Of a stretch of 64,000 nt of DNA, positions 23,976 through 32,831 are shown piece by piece; the first letter of the stretch is position 1; every line of letters begins with the position of its first letter. The notes below the pieces were generated by a model, which was given only the letters and a program-made list of their open reading frames with translations, was not told the DNA's origin and ran no database searches. Both the position numbers and the translations under genes were made by a program. This stretch comes from JBGLNJ01 sp034434835 (GTDB lineage: Bacteria > Chloroflexota > Anaerolineae > Fen-1058): NCBI GenBank assembly GCA_034434835.1, contig DAOTXX010000052.1, positions 1 to 64,000 of the forward strand. The letters run 5' to 3'.

Positions 23976-24279
23976 GGTCGCTTTCCTTCAATTCGGCCAG
24001 CATGGCCTCAACGGTTTCAATACCGTCTAACGCCATTTCCCAATCCCAGAAATCCGATTCGATTTCGAACGAATAGCCCTGTTGTTCAACAATACGGCGT
24101 GCTTTGAATTCAGGAAACGACATACCGTATTTGCGGCGTAAGGTTCGCTCTGTAAGCTGGTAACGGTTAAGCCGTCGAATCAATTCGTTTTCCAGTAACT
24201 GCTCAAGTGCGCCGTCCATGTCCCGCTCTGGTTCCAGGCGGGTCATCAGGCGCGCAAGTCGTTCAGACACCTCTCCCAT
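23962..24279 (-). CDS. Putative antitoxin partner
   Basis: This 105-residue, charged, mostly helical protein starts at ATG 24279 with a clear Shine-Dalgarno site (AGGAG, 8 nt). The middle part, LIRRLNRYQLTERTLRRKYGMSFPEFKAR, looks like a helix pair found in small antitoxin-like proteins. The acidic C-terminal part, beginning with SDFWDWEMALDGIETVEAML, could be the toxin-binding region. It precedes and overlaps the putative toxin gene. I do not know a characterised homolog. Confidence 0.5.
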   Translation of the reverse strand: MGEVSERLARLMTRLEPERDMDGALEQLLENELIRRLNRYQLTERTLRRKYGMSFPEFKARRIVEQQGYSFEIESDFWDWEMALDGIETVEAMLAELKESDRARR

Positions 24280-24328
24280 GTTGGTTTCTCCTGTTGCGTA
24301 TCCATGCATCTCTATCCGAACTGTTTTC

Positions 24329-27300
24329 TCACCGGGTCACTGGCGTCGTTGTCGTGACGGGCGGCAGCGCCTGCGCGGTCAGTTGCAGGCGCAGCTGGTT
24401 CGCATACTCGTTCAACTGCGCCCGATAGTCCGTGGGCGATGTGGGGGCCAGGCTCGCTGCCATCTGGGCCTCGTGGAGGGCGGACTGCAGGTTGCCCGAC
24501 TGCGCGTACAAGATCGCCAGGTTCTTGTGTGTGTTCCAGACACTTGGATCGTTGGGTGAGAGCTTGATCAGATTCAAATTGGCCTGGATGGCTTCCGAGA
24601 TCTTGCCTTGTTGCGCGTACGCATAAGCCAGCTCACCTTGCGCCTGGAGCAGGTCAGGCTTGATGGTCAAAGCTTTCTGATAAGCTTCGGCCGCCTTGTT
24701 CCAATCCTGCTGGTTCAGGGCGATTTGTCCCAGAAGCATGTAGGTTTGCTCGAACCGATCGTCTAGCTTGAGCGACTCGGCCAGTTTTTGCTGTGCGGCA
24801 TCCATGTTGCCCCGGCTCAGTTCGACCAACGCCCACTCGTTCCACAAGACGGCGTTATGCGGACTGAGACTGGTGGCCTGGGCGTAATACTGACTGGATT
24901 GCTCCAGGTACTGGTTCCTTTGCGCCGGGTCGGTGAACATATCGCCCCAACTTCGATAGAGCCGCGCCAGGTTGGCACTGTGATCGGTGTTGAGCGGGTT
25001 GATCTCGCGAGCGCGGATCAGCACAGCGCGCGCGGCATACAGCAAGTCCATCCGGCTCATCACCGCCGTCTGCCGTGGATCCATTTTCAGGATGCCTTCC
25101 AGTTGCGTCCGCTCGTTGAGCAGCGAAGCTGGCGCAGCGCTGGCGACTCGGGCTTTTTCCAGAAACGCGCGGCCTAGCCACAGGTAGTAAAAGTCCTCGT
25201 AAGGCGCGATCTCGATCGCGTGCTTGTAATGCATGATGGAAATGTCCCATTGCCCTTGTTTGTCGTAAGGATCACCCTGTTTGTAGATGATGTCGGCCCG
25301 GATCGGGTCAAGATTGGCATAGTTGACCCACCAAAACGTTGCAATCAGCACTGGCAAGATAGCGATCGGCCCCCAGAGGTTCTCGAACAGGTCCCCCGGC
25401 GATTCCCTGACTTCGGCCAGTAGCGCCAGGGCGGTCAGCACCAGGAGGGTGAACACGCCCAGGTAGTAGTAGTTGAAAATCCCTGCGACTTTATCCGAGA
25501 CAGTGACGACATCTTCGATTTGGCGCACGCCGGCTTGTACCAACCCACCCAACTGCGCGGCCAAACCGAACGCAAAGATCAACGCCATGCCCATCGAAAG
25601 CGCGGCAAACAAGGCTACCCCGGCCAACAGGTCATCTGGTCTTTTGAACAGGCCCGAGCGAGCCAGTTCCGCGATCACAACTACAGTGGCCATCACCCAG
25701 ACCAGCATGAACATACCCAGAATAGCATACGAGGGCCGATGCTGCAGAGCGATATACGTCAACGCGCGCCAGATGATGCTGCCTGGGTCGGAAAGCCGCT
25801 CCGCGTTGGTGACAAACTCGTAAAAGAGCGTCGAAAGGATGACGGCGACGACGAATGCGCATGCCGCCACGGTGCCAACCCAGGGCGGGGCGGCTGGCGC
25901 TTTCGAGGCAGGACGCTCGGGCGGGCGGGCGATCTGTCGGCGTTTTTTGTGGCGCGGGACGTTAGCCGGTGGCGCAGCGCGTATAGGTTGTGGCGCGGGC
26001 CGTGGCGCCAGCTCCTCTTCCTTCACCCATCCGGCTCCGACGACGACTAACATGCCTGCAAAAGCCCAGAACAAAGTGCGTGTCGAGGCGATGGCGATCC
26101 CAAAATGGATCTCGATATAGTGCGCAGTGACGCCGGCCAGCAAGGCAGCAATCAGAAATCGGTCTTGCGGACGCAGCGTGATTTGCTGTTCGCGGCTGTA
26201 AAAGAACAACGCAAAGATGACCAGGTAGAGGATGATGCCGGCCAGAATGCCGCCCGGAACGCCCATCCCCAAGTACTTGGGCTGGCGCACGACGATCGTC
26301 ACCAAGCCCCCTGCCAGGCCCAGGCCAACCCACAGCCCGATAAAGATGTTGCGCTCACGCCAGCCCGGCATCATCCCCACACACTGGAAACCATAGATAA
26401 AGAAACTGATGAACAGGAATTGGTAAGCCAGCAAGCCGATTACGCCGGTGATCACCAACGAGTCCCACGTCTCATTGTGACTGCGGTCCGGTGAGGCATT
26501 GCGGGATTCATAGTGAGCCAGGTCGGGCGGGTAAAAGCGGTTGTAGGCTACGTACATGGACTCTGGCCCATAGCCGACGAGCGGGCGGATGAGGTTCAAC
26601 GGATCGGGCGTGCCGTCTGGGAATCGAATTGGCTCGTGCGGCGGCACGAGTTGGGTGTTGCCTTCCCAGATCAGGATGCGGACTTTGCCGGTGCCGCCTT
26701 CGGTCTCGATCAGGTTGGCTACCCGGCCAAATGTCGGATCGCGGCGTATGGCAGCGGAGATGGGGATATCGGGAAAGGCGTTGATATAGACGATGAATAG
26801 CCCGCCGATGACGGCAATCGTGATCCAGGTCAGCCACAACCATTTCCACGTCTGGCGGTTGGCGAGCAACCAAACTCCTATCGCCAGCACGCAGAGTAGC
26901 GCTGCAATGGCGCCGACCGTCTTGATCCACTCGGCTTTGCCGACGATAGGTGGAAACCCCAGCACGGTGGCACCCGCGACGATTCCAGGTATGGCATACC
27001 AGGCAATGCCGGCCAGAATGGCCGAGGCAATATCATTGATGGCCATCGCTTCCTGGTCGGCTGCTTGCCGACGCAGGTCCACCAAAAAGACAAGTCCGAA
27101 AACAAAGAACCCGGTAAAAAAGCCGATGAACGGCCCGCGGCTGCCGGCAAACACGAGGATCACGATGGCCTGGACAGCGGCAATGAAAATGTACCCGGCT
27201 GCGCGCAGGATGTCGGCGACGGACGCTTCTTCTTCGATCAGGATGGAGCGGAAGCTTTCGGTGATCTTGCCGAGTGTGAGGTAAAAGGCGATGATCAGGT

Positions 27301-27862
27301 AAGCGGCCACAAAGATCGGATTGCCCATGTTGGAGGCGACGCGCTGCGTCACATCGCCGCCCCACGGCAGCGGGTCGAGCTTGTAGCGCTGGAGCAGGCC
27401 GTACATCGCAATCGGCAGGCTGGTCAGAATGATCGTCGCGATCAGCCGATCGAGTTGGCGGCGCGTCCTGAGCCCCTGGACGATCATCAGAAATACGATG
27501 ATGTATGCGAGCGTTGTGTACGTGCCTTGCAGCCGCTGATACGAGCCGAAAAACGAAATACGGGGTGTGATGGAGGTGAAGGTCGTAAGCAAGTATACCC
27601 CAACCAAAATGGTCGTCGGCAGTACCAAGGCGGTGCGGATCGTTGGGGCGCCGGCCGGGCGAGGCGTGTTGCGCTCCTCCAGCCACTTGATCACCCAGGC
27701 GGCGGCCATCACCGTCGCCAGCGTGCGGACCAACGTCAGTTTGTCCGGCTCAAAGACACGGCTCGAATACACGTTAAAGAACAGGGGCGCCGCAATGACG
27801 GCAGTCAACCAGCCGGCTTCGATGATCTTGGCGCAAAATGCACTCAGTCTACTCGATGTCAT
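24329..27862 (-). CDS. O-antigen ligase/polymerase (Wzy-like) with C-terminal TPR domain
   Basis: This 1177-residue membrane protein is likely the polymerase or ligase of the surface glycan. The N-terminal two thirds contain many hydrophobic helices. The large periplasmic loop holds the Wzy_C-type signature (GYGPESMYVAYNRFYPP, then SHNETWDSLVITGVIGLLAY). A Lys/Arg/Pro-rich patch separates a second membrane block. The last 350 residues are tetratricopeptide repeats (for example WNKAAEAYQKALTIKPD). The ATG at 27862 has AGGAG upstream. At about twice the normal ligase length, the TPR fusion suggests a scaffold for partner proteins outside the membrane. Confidence 0.85.
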   Translation of the reverse strand: MTSSRLSAFCAKIIEAGWLTAVIAAPLFFNVYSSRVFEPDKLTLVRTLATVMAAAWVIKWLEERNTPRPAGAPTIRTALVLPTTILVGVYLLTTFTSITPRISFFGSYQRLQGTYTTLAYIIVFLMIVQGLRTRRQLDRLIATIILTSLPIAMYGLLQRYKLDPLPWGGDVTQRVASNMGNPIFVAAYLIIAFYLTLGKITESFRSILIEEEASVADILRAAGYIFIAAVQAIVILVFAGSRGPFIGFFTGFFVFGLVFLVDLRRQAADQEAMAINDIASAILAGIAWYAIPGIVAGATVLGFPPIVGKAEWIKTVGAIAALLCVLAIGVWLLANRQTWKWLWLTWITIAVIGGLFIVYINAFPDIPISAAIRRDPTFGRVANLIETEGGTGKVRILIWEGNTQLVPPHEPIRFPDGTPDPLNLIRPLVGYGPESMYVAYNRFYPPDLAHYESRNASPDRSHNETWDSLVITGVIGLLAYQFLFISFFIYGFQCVGMMPGWRERNIFIGLWVGLGLAGGLVTIVVRQPKYLGMGVPGGILAGIILYLVIFALFFYSREQQITLRPQDRFLIAALLAGVTAHYIEIHFGIAIASTRTLFWAFAGMLVVVGAGWVKEEELAPRPAPQPIRAAPPANVPRHKKRRQIARPPERPASKAPAAPPWVGTVAACAFVVAVILSTLFYEFVTNAERLSDPGSIIWRALTYIALQHRPSYAILGMFMLVWVMATVVVIAELARSGLFKRPDDLLAGVALFAALSMGMALIFAFGLAAQLGGLVQAGVRQIEDVVTVSDKVAGIFNYYYLGVFTLLVLTALALLAEVRESPGDLFENLWGPIAILPVLIATFWWVNYANLDPIRADIIYKQGDPYDKQGQWDISIMHYKHAIEIAPYEDFYYLWLGRAFLEKARVASAAPASLLNERTQLEGILKMDPRQTAVMSRMDLLYAARAVLIRAREINPLNTDHSANLARLYRSWGDMFTDPAQRNQYLEQSSQYYAQATSLSPHNAVLWNEWALVELSRGNMDAAQQKLAESLKLDDRFEQTYMLLGQIALNQQDWNKAAEAYQKALTIKPDLLQAQGELAYAYAQQGKISEAIQANLNLIKLSPNDPSVWNTHKNLAILYAQSGNLQSALHEAQMAASLAPTSPTDYRAQLNEYANQLRLQLTAQALPPVTTTTPVTR

Positions 27863-27936
27863 AATCTCCTCTTGAGTGGATGGCGAACGAGGAATCGCCC
27901 ATCGTACCTGGAGCGGCAATGCTCGCTACGCGCCGC

Positions 27937-27965
27937 ATTGTACCTCAGGGCGGGTAAAGAGGCAA
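27937..27965 (-). promoter_or_regulatory. Promoter of the O-antigen ligase gene
   Basis: TTGCCT (27965-27960) and TACAAT (27942-27937) on minus with a 17-bp spacer. The start site near 27930 gives a leader of about 68 nt. Confidence 0.65.
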
Positions 27966-27975
27966 CAGGACGCGC

Positions 27976-29094
27976 TCAGCGGTTGCCCAGCACATCCCGG
28001 TACAATTGTACGAGACGCTTGACCATCACGTCGGCAGCCAATTCTTGTTGCGCTCGTTGCAGGGCGGCCTGTCCCATCTGGCGGCGCAAATCCGGGTTGG
28101 CCAGCAAGCGATTGATCGCGTCTGCCAACGCCCCCGAGTCCCGCGGAGGCACAACCAGGCCGGTGACACCGTCCAGGTTGACAAAGCTTGTGCCGGTGCC
28201 CAGCTCGGTGCAGACGACGGGCTTGCCGCACGCCATCGCTTCGACCTGCACGGCGCCCCATGACTCGCTGCGATGGACAGATGGCAGCACGAAAACGTCG
28301 CTGGCATGATACAGGGCCAGTTTCTCTTCGTCGCTGACACGACCCAGAAAAAAGACCTGATTGTCCAATCCCAGCCGATGGGCCAGGGTTTGCCATTCCT
28401 GTCCCTGTGGTCCGTCGCCTGCAATCAATAGTTTGGCCTGGATGTGCGGCATGGCCTGGATGAGGAAAGGCAATCCTTTGTAATATCGCAAGAGTCCGAC
28501 GAACAAGATCAAAGGAGACGAGTATTGCAGGCGGATTTCTTGGGCGCGGCGCAACGTGGCTTCGGTGGCTGTGAATTGCTTCAGGTCGGCGCCGTGCGGA
28601 ATGATCGCACACTTGGCCGCATGGGGGCGCAAGTAGGGTGAGCTGGCAATATAGTTGGGATTGGAAACGGTGATCGCATCGGCGCGTTCAAGCAGACGGT
28701 GCAGGAATGGCTTGTAAACCTGCAACAAAAACTTTTGCCGCACAATGTCACTGTGGTACGTGATCAACATTTTGCGGCTGCGCCCGGCCCAAAGAAAGGC
28801 CAGCTCGCCGATGGGATAGGGAAAATGCAGGTGTGTGAGATCGGCCTCCAGGCGGCGAATCCACCTGAACAGCTCCAGGCTGATCGGGGCCGAAGATATG
28901 TTCGCCAGCCGCGCCGCCTTGATCACGCATGCACCATCTATCTCTTCGACAACAGTTCTACGGGTTGTGTTGGTGACCAACACGGTCGGCTTGATGTCGG
29001 GGTAATCTCTCAAACCCTGGCAGATGAGCCGGATGTGATTTTCGATCCCGCCCACGACGGGGTAATAGTCTTTATAGACGTACAGAACTCTCAC
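27976..29094 (-). CDS. Glycosyltransferase family 4
   Basis: This 372-residue GT-B glycosyltransferase retains the sugar configuration. The conserved start VRVLYVYKDYYPVVGGIENHI is reached by a GTG at 29094. Further marks are PLILFVGLLRYYKGLPFLIQA, LLIAGDGPQG, and the donor-binding ESWGAVQVEAMACGKPVVCT. The GTG lies inside the 3' end of the gmhB gene (23-bp overlap), so coupled translation is likely. Donor and acceptor are unknown. Confidence 0.88.
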   Translation of the reverse strand: MRVLYVYKDYYPVVGGIENHIRLICQGLRDYPDIKPTVLVTNTTRRTVVEEIDGACVIKAARLANISSAPISLELFRWIRRLEADLTHLHFPYPIGELAFLWAGRSRKMLITYHSDIVRQKFLLQVYKPFLHRLLERADAITVSNPNYIASSPYLRPHAAKCAIIPHGADLKQFTATEATLRRAQEIRLQYSSPLILFVGLLRYYKGLPFLIQAMPHIQAKLLIAGDGPQGQEWQTLAHRLGLDNQVFFLGRVSDEEKLALYHASDVFVLPSVHRSESWGAVQVEAMACGKPVVCTELGTGTSFVNLDGVTGLVVPPRDSGALADAINRLLANPDLRRQMGQAALQRAQQELAADVMVKRLVQLYRDVLGNR

Positions 29095-29635
29095 GGCGGA
29101 TGATCCATTCGACGGCCTGGTACAGATCCTCAGCAACATGGTCCGGCTGAAAACCCTGTTCGTGCGCAAGCTTGAGGTGTGCCTGCCCATGGCCGGTGAG
29201 CAGGAGGATCGTCTGGCAGCCCAACTGCTTGCCTGGTTCCAGGTCGCTTAGTTTGTCGCCGATTGCATAACTCGACGCCAGGTCCAGATCGAGATCGCAA
29301 GCAGCCTGTTGAAAGAGACAGGGCTTGGGTTTACGGCAGAGGCACTGCTCGTCGGGATGGTGCGGACAGTAATAGATGCCATCCAGATGTGCGCCGGCCT
29401 GGGCCAGATCCCAAGTGATGCGTTCATGGATCGCGGCGACATCTTGCCCGGTATAGTAACCACGCCCGATGCCGGATTGATTGGTGATGAGGACGGCTGC
29501 CCAGCCATGATCGTTCAACCGGCGAACCGCTTGAATGGCGCCAGGCAGCCAGCGCATATCCTCCACCTTGCCCAGGTAGTTGACCTCTTGGTTCAATGTG
29601 CCATCCCGGTCAAGAAAGATAGCTTTTCTGCTCAT
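29072..29635 (-). CDS. gmhB: D-glycero-D-manno-heptose 1,7-bisphosphate 7-phosphatase
   Basis: GmhB removes the 7-phosphate on the way to NDP-heptose. The 187-residue HAD protein has the motif FLDRDGTLN (Asp9, Asp11), TNQSGIGRG, the zinc-binding CPHHPDEQCLCRKPKP loop unique to the GmhB/HisB-N branch, and IGDKLSDLEPG. With HddA at 40685 and HddC at 38827 the GDP-heptose route is nearly complete here. The ATG at 29635 overlaps the preceding GT2 stop by 4 bp. Confidence 0.9.
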   Translation of the reverse strand: MSRKAIFLDRDGTLNQEVNYLGKVEDMRWLPGAIQAVRRLNDHGWAAVLITNQSGIGRGYYTGQDVAAIHERITWDLAQAGAHLDGIYYCPHHPDEQCLCRKPKPCLFQQAACDLDLDLASSYAIGDKLSDLEPGKQLGCQTILLLTGHGQAHLKLAHEQGFQPDHVAEDLYQAVEWIIRRESSVRL

Positions 29636-30438
29636 GCTGTATTGCTGCGAGGAGGTTGGGTGATCGCAAAATACTGCGGCCCGCCGGCCTTCCAGATGAG
29701 ATACAGGACCAGTCGCTTGAGGATGCCCAAGCCGTACTGAACGCTCCGCAAAAAATCCACGGAGGAGGCATGCGCAAAATAGCGCGTGGGGATCGGAATC
29801 TCTTTGATGCGGAATCCCGCGACCACCAGTTGAATGATGATCTCGGTATCGAACACAAAGTTGTTCGAGTTTTCGGCAAACGGGATCGAGGTGAGCAGGC
29901 GGCGACTGTAGGCGCGGTAGCCGGTGTGATATTCGGAGAGATGCTGGCCGAGGATCAGGTTTTCGAGCCACGTCAGGACGCGGTTGCCGATCTGCTTGTA
30001 GAACGGCATTCCCCCGGCGCGAGCGCTGCCTTTTTGCAACATCCGCGAACCAAGTACGCAATCGGCCTCGCCGTTCTGGATGGGCGCGATCATTTGCGGG
30101 ATGAGGGTCGGGTCGTATTGATGGTCGGGGTGCACCATGACGACAATGTCCGCGCCGCTGTCCAGCGCCGCACGGTAACACGTCTTTTGGTTGCCGCCAT
30201 AACCAAGGTTTTTGTCATGCACGATCACTTTCAGGTTCAGCAACCTGGCAATCTCGACTGTATCATCCTGGCTGGCGTCGTCCACCAGGATGATGTCATC
30301 CACGGCATCCTTGGGAATATCGCGGTACGTGCGGACGAGTGTGCGCGCGGCATTGTACGCGGGCAGGACGACGACGACGTGGGGTTTCACAGGAGTATCC
30401 GTCTTGGTTACAGTTGAAGCCAATCCTTCGGCTGACAT
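29632..30438 (-). CDS. Glycosyltransferase family 2 (DPM1/polyprenyl-phosphate type)
   Basis: This 268-residue GT-A enzyme contains VVVVLPAYNAARTLVRTY, the metal-binding DDASQDDT, HPDHQYDPT and GSRMLQKGSARAGGMPFYKQIGNR, characteristic of the DPM1/GtrB-like branch that transfers a sugar to a polyprenyl phosphate. The C-terminal end is hydrophobic but without the two helices of GtrB. It leads an operon with gmhB and a GT4 gene and has its own strong promoter. Confidence 0.88.
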   Translation of the reverse strand: MSAEGLASTVTKTDTPVKPHVVVVLPAYNAARTLVRTYRDIPKDAVDDIILVDDASQDDTVEIARLLNLKVIVHDKNLGYGGNQKTCYRAALDSGADIVVMVHPDHQYDPTLIPQMIAPIQNGEADCVLGSRMLQKGSARAGGMPFYKQIGNRVLTWLENLILGQHLSEYHTGYRAYSRRLLTSIPFAENSNNFVFDTEIIIQLVVAGFRIKEIPIPTRYFAHASSVDFLRSVQYGLGILKRLVLYLIWKAGGPQYFAITQPPRSNTA

Positions 30439-30468
30439 GGCGATTTCCCCAAGCCTGGATTCATGGGC

Positions 30469-30497
30469 AGTATAACATCAGCGGGAGGGAGTGTCAA
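30469..30497 (-). promoter_or_regulatory. Strong sigma70-like promoter for the GT2-gmhB-GT4 unit
   Basis: TTGACA (30497-30492) and TATACT (30474-30469) on minus with a 17-bp spacer, the best -35 in the window. The start site near 30462 is about 24 nt before the ATG at 30438. Confidence 0.82.
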
Positions 30498-30505
30498 AGT
30501 GTGAC

Positions 30506-32029
30506 TCAAGGATGGCGTTGATAGAGGGACAACTCGGCTTTGTACTGGTAAGCTTCGCGTTTGATCAGCGCCTCTTTAAAGTGGCGATAGTCCGCCGGTT
30601 GTTCAGCATAGCCCCAATGCCCGACTGGCGCATATAGGCTTTCGAACCAGATGGTGAATTCCGAGGGTTGTGAGGCACGGCCGCGATCACGGCTCACGGT
30701 CACGATCCACACGCGCGGGCTAGTCACCAGGGTCATTCGGGCCGCTTCGGGATAGTCGAGATCAAAGATATGGTAGGGAGCTCCGGGGGGGTAATAGTAA
30801 GCAAAACCACTGTCGCGCGAAGCGAGGATTACATCTCCAACCTGAGCCTGGCTCATGACATGGCGCACGATCTCCTTTGATGGGATCACATAAACGGGAT
30901 TGTGGAATTCGCGGTTGAGAAAATAGTTTACATCTGACACCAAGAATGCAATAGCGACAATAGCTGCAAGTCCATAGCGCAACACGCTGGGGCGGACGAT
31001 GCGCAGTCCCAGAGCAGTCAGCAGCAAGTAAAAAGGCAGCGCTTGCAATGTACGTGCGCCGATCCAGGCAAAGGTCATGTAGCGAACGATCAGGCCGGTC
31101 ACAATGAATACAGTAAAGAGAATAGGGATCACGGTGGACAGGATAATCAGCAGGCCGTGGGGCCGGTTGCGCCAGGCACTGATTGTGCCGATCAGGGTCA
31201 GGGCCATGATCACGGGTAATCCGATCAGCGCCACCGGGTTCCAGGGGAAAATGGTCTCTCCAAGACTGAAAACAAGCACTGGCTGGGCCAGTTTGACCAG
31301 GTAAGCCATCCAGCCTTGAGATAGGTCGGCCAGCATAGTCGGCGACTGATAGCGTGCGCCTTGTCCCAGCAGCGAGGGCAGCCACGGCAGGAAACCGATG
31401 ACCAGAACACATTGAGCGACGAGCCAGCGCGGCCACAGCTTGCGGGAGTGCTGCCCAAAGATAAACATCCACACATTCTGGACAAGCAAGACAGAGGCGG
31501 TCATGTAATCTGTGTAGAGCAAGCCCCATGTCGAGAGGATGTAGCCTCCCCAGCTCCATTGGCTCTCCCGGTCAATCAGTCGGATAAAGAAATAGCTCGA
31601 CGCCAGTGCCAGACATACAGCCAAAAAGTATGCCCGCGCCATCCGACTATAGAGGAGATAGAGCGGAGAAAATGTCATCAGTGCTATGGTCAAGAAAGCG
31701 ACATGTCCATCGGTCAGGCGGCGAGTCAGGTTGAATAGTAGCGGCAAACCTACAATTGCAAAGGCCACCGAGAGAAAACGCAGCGAGAAATCATTGTTGC
31801 CTGCTGCCCGGGTCCAATAGTGAACCAAGAGGTAGTATAGTGGTGGACGCCCTTCCGTCTCTTTGACGGCTGTGATAACTGCTTCGGGTGTTGCCTGGCG
31901 TGCGATGTCTGCTGTAAAGATTTCGTCTATCCACAGGCTTTTGGCGTCGAGTTGCCATGTGAGGCAAAAGCTGGCGACCAGCAAGATCGGCACGAGTAGT
32001 GGCCCATGTCGTCGGGTACGCGATTTCAT
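30506..32029 (-). CDS. Glycosyltransferase family 39-like membrane protein (ArnT/PMT)
   Basis: This 507-residue integral membrane protein has about ten helices. The first external loop carries SLWIDEIFTA, the Asp-Glu catalytic region of GT-C enzymes, and EGRPPLYYLLVHYW follows. It would use a polyprenyl-phosphate sugar as donor. The two DPM1-like genes on either side (29632 and 32026) could make such donors. Protein O-glycosylation of the Thr/Pro stalks found elsewhere in the window is an attractive but unproven target. The start overlaps the upstream GT2 stop by 4 bp. Confidence 0.82.
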   Translation of the reverse strand: MKSRTRRHGPLLVPILLVASFCLTWQLDAKSLWIDEIFTADIARQATPEAVITAVKETEGRPPLYYLLVHYWTRAAGNNDFSLRFLSVAFAIVGLPLLFNLTRRLTDGHVAFLTIALMTFSPLYLLYSRMARAYFLAVCLALASSYFFIRLIDRESQWSWGGYILSTWGLLYTDYMTASVLLVQNVWMFIFGQHSRKLWPRWLVAQCVLVIGFLPWLPSLLGQGARYQSPTMLADLSQGWMAYLVKLAQPVLVFSLGETIFPWNPVALIGLPVIMALTLIGTISAWRNRPHGLLIILSTVIPILFTVFIVTGLIVRYMTFAWIGARTLQALPFYLLLTALGLRIVRPSVLRYGLAAIVAIAFLVSDVNYFLNREFHNPVYVIPSKEIVRHVMSQAQVGDVILASRDSGFAYYYPPGAPYHIFDLDYPEAARMTLVTSPRVWIVTVSRDRGRASQPSEFTIWFESLYAPVGHWGYAEQPADYRHFKEALIKREAYQYKAELSLYQRHP

Positions 32030-32769
32030 CCTCTTCCCTCGCGCAGTTCTTGCCAGATCAACTTGAGATTTGCCATGACGTTGCCGCTCACGCGCATCTT
32101 GCTCGCGCCGGGCTTGCGATCGTAACGCAGCACCATCGGGACTTCGACCGCAATCGCCCCCAGCCGGCGCATTCGCAATAGCACACGCGGCATGCTGGAA
32201 AAGTCGTTCCGGTCTATGAACTGGTCGCCCCAGCGCTCGATGGCGCGTTTGATCAGCGCGGCCCGGTAGGCGCGAAAGCCAGAGGTATAGTCGCGGACGC
32301 CTTCCATGGGGAGCAGGATTCTAAACAGCCAGCCTGCTCCCCAACTGAGGAACTGCCGTGTGGTCGAGACGCCCAGTGTGCGCGCGCCGGGTTGATAGCG
32401 CGAGGCGATCACCAGGTCATAGCCTTCTTCCAGGGTCGCCACCATGCGCGGGACCAGCCCCGGGCTATGCGTGTCGTCGGCATCCATGGTCACGATGGCA
32501 TCCTCGTCGTCGGCGAGGCTGGCTGCTTGCGTCAGGCCGGTGCGGATGGCTGCGCCGAGTCCCATGTTGTGCGGGTGAGAGACCAGCTCAACCGGCTCGC
32601 CCCAATGGCGAACGATGTCGGCGGTATGATCGCGCGACCCGTCATCCACGACCAGAACGCGCCCGGTCAGCCTGCCTTCGGTGAAAAGAGGAGTGAGCTT
32701 GGCGAGCAAGCGCGGTAAAGCCTGTTCTTCGTTATAGGCTGGCAAAACGATAATAGTTTGTCTGCCCAT
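32026..32769 (-). CDS. Glycosyltransferase family 2 (DPM1-like)
   Basis: This 247-residue GT-A enzyme contains TIIVLPAYNEEQALPRLL, DDGSRDHT, MDADDTHSPGL and the DPM1-type SRYQPGARTLGVSTTRQFLSW region. It likely forms a polyprenyl-phosphate sugar used by the neighbouring GT39 enzyme, whose start it overlaps by 4 bp. A good promoter lies just upstream. The gene at 29632 is a divergent paralog. Confidence 0.87.
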   Translation of the reverse strand: MGRQTIIVLPAYNEEQALPRLLAKLTPLFTEGRLTGRVLVVDDGSRDHTADIVRHWGEPVELVSHPHNMGLGAAIRTGLTQAASLADDEDAIVTMDADDTHSPGLVPRMVATLEEGYDLVIASRYQPGARTLGVSTTRQFLSWGAGWLFRILLPMEGVRDYTSGFRAYRAALIKRAIERWGDQFIDRNDFSSMPRVLLRMRRLGAIAVEVPMVLRYDRKPGASKMRVSGNVMANLKLIWQELREGRG

Positions 32770-32802
32770 ATCATGTTCTGCTCTTGGCTGTTGTGTGAAG
32801 GG

Positions 32803-32831
32803 ATTATACGCTGTGTGGAATGGTCAGGCAA
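32803..32831 (-). promoter_or_regulatory. Promoter of the GT2-GT39 unit
   Basis: TTGCCT (32831-32826) and TATAAT (32808-32803) on minus, with a 17-bp spacer. The -35 overlaps the last codons of the upstream GT4 gene. The leader to the ATG at 32769 is about 27 nt. Confidence 0.75.
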
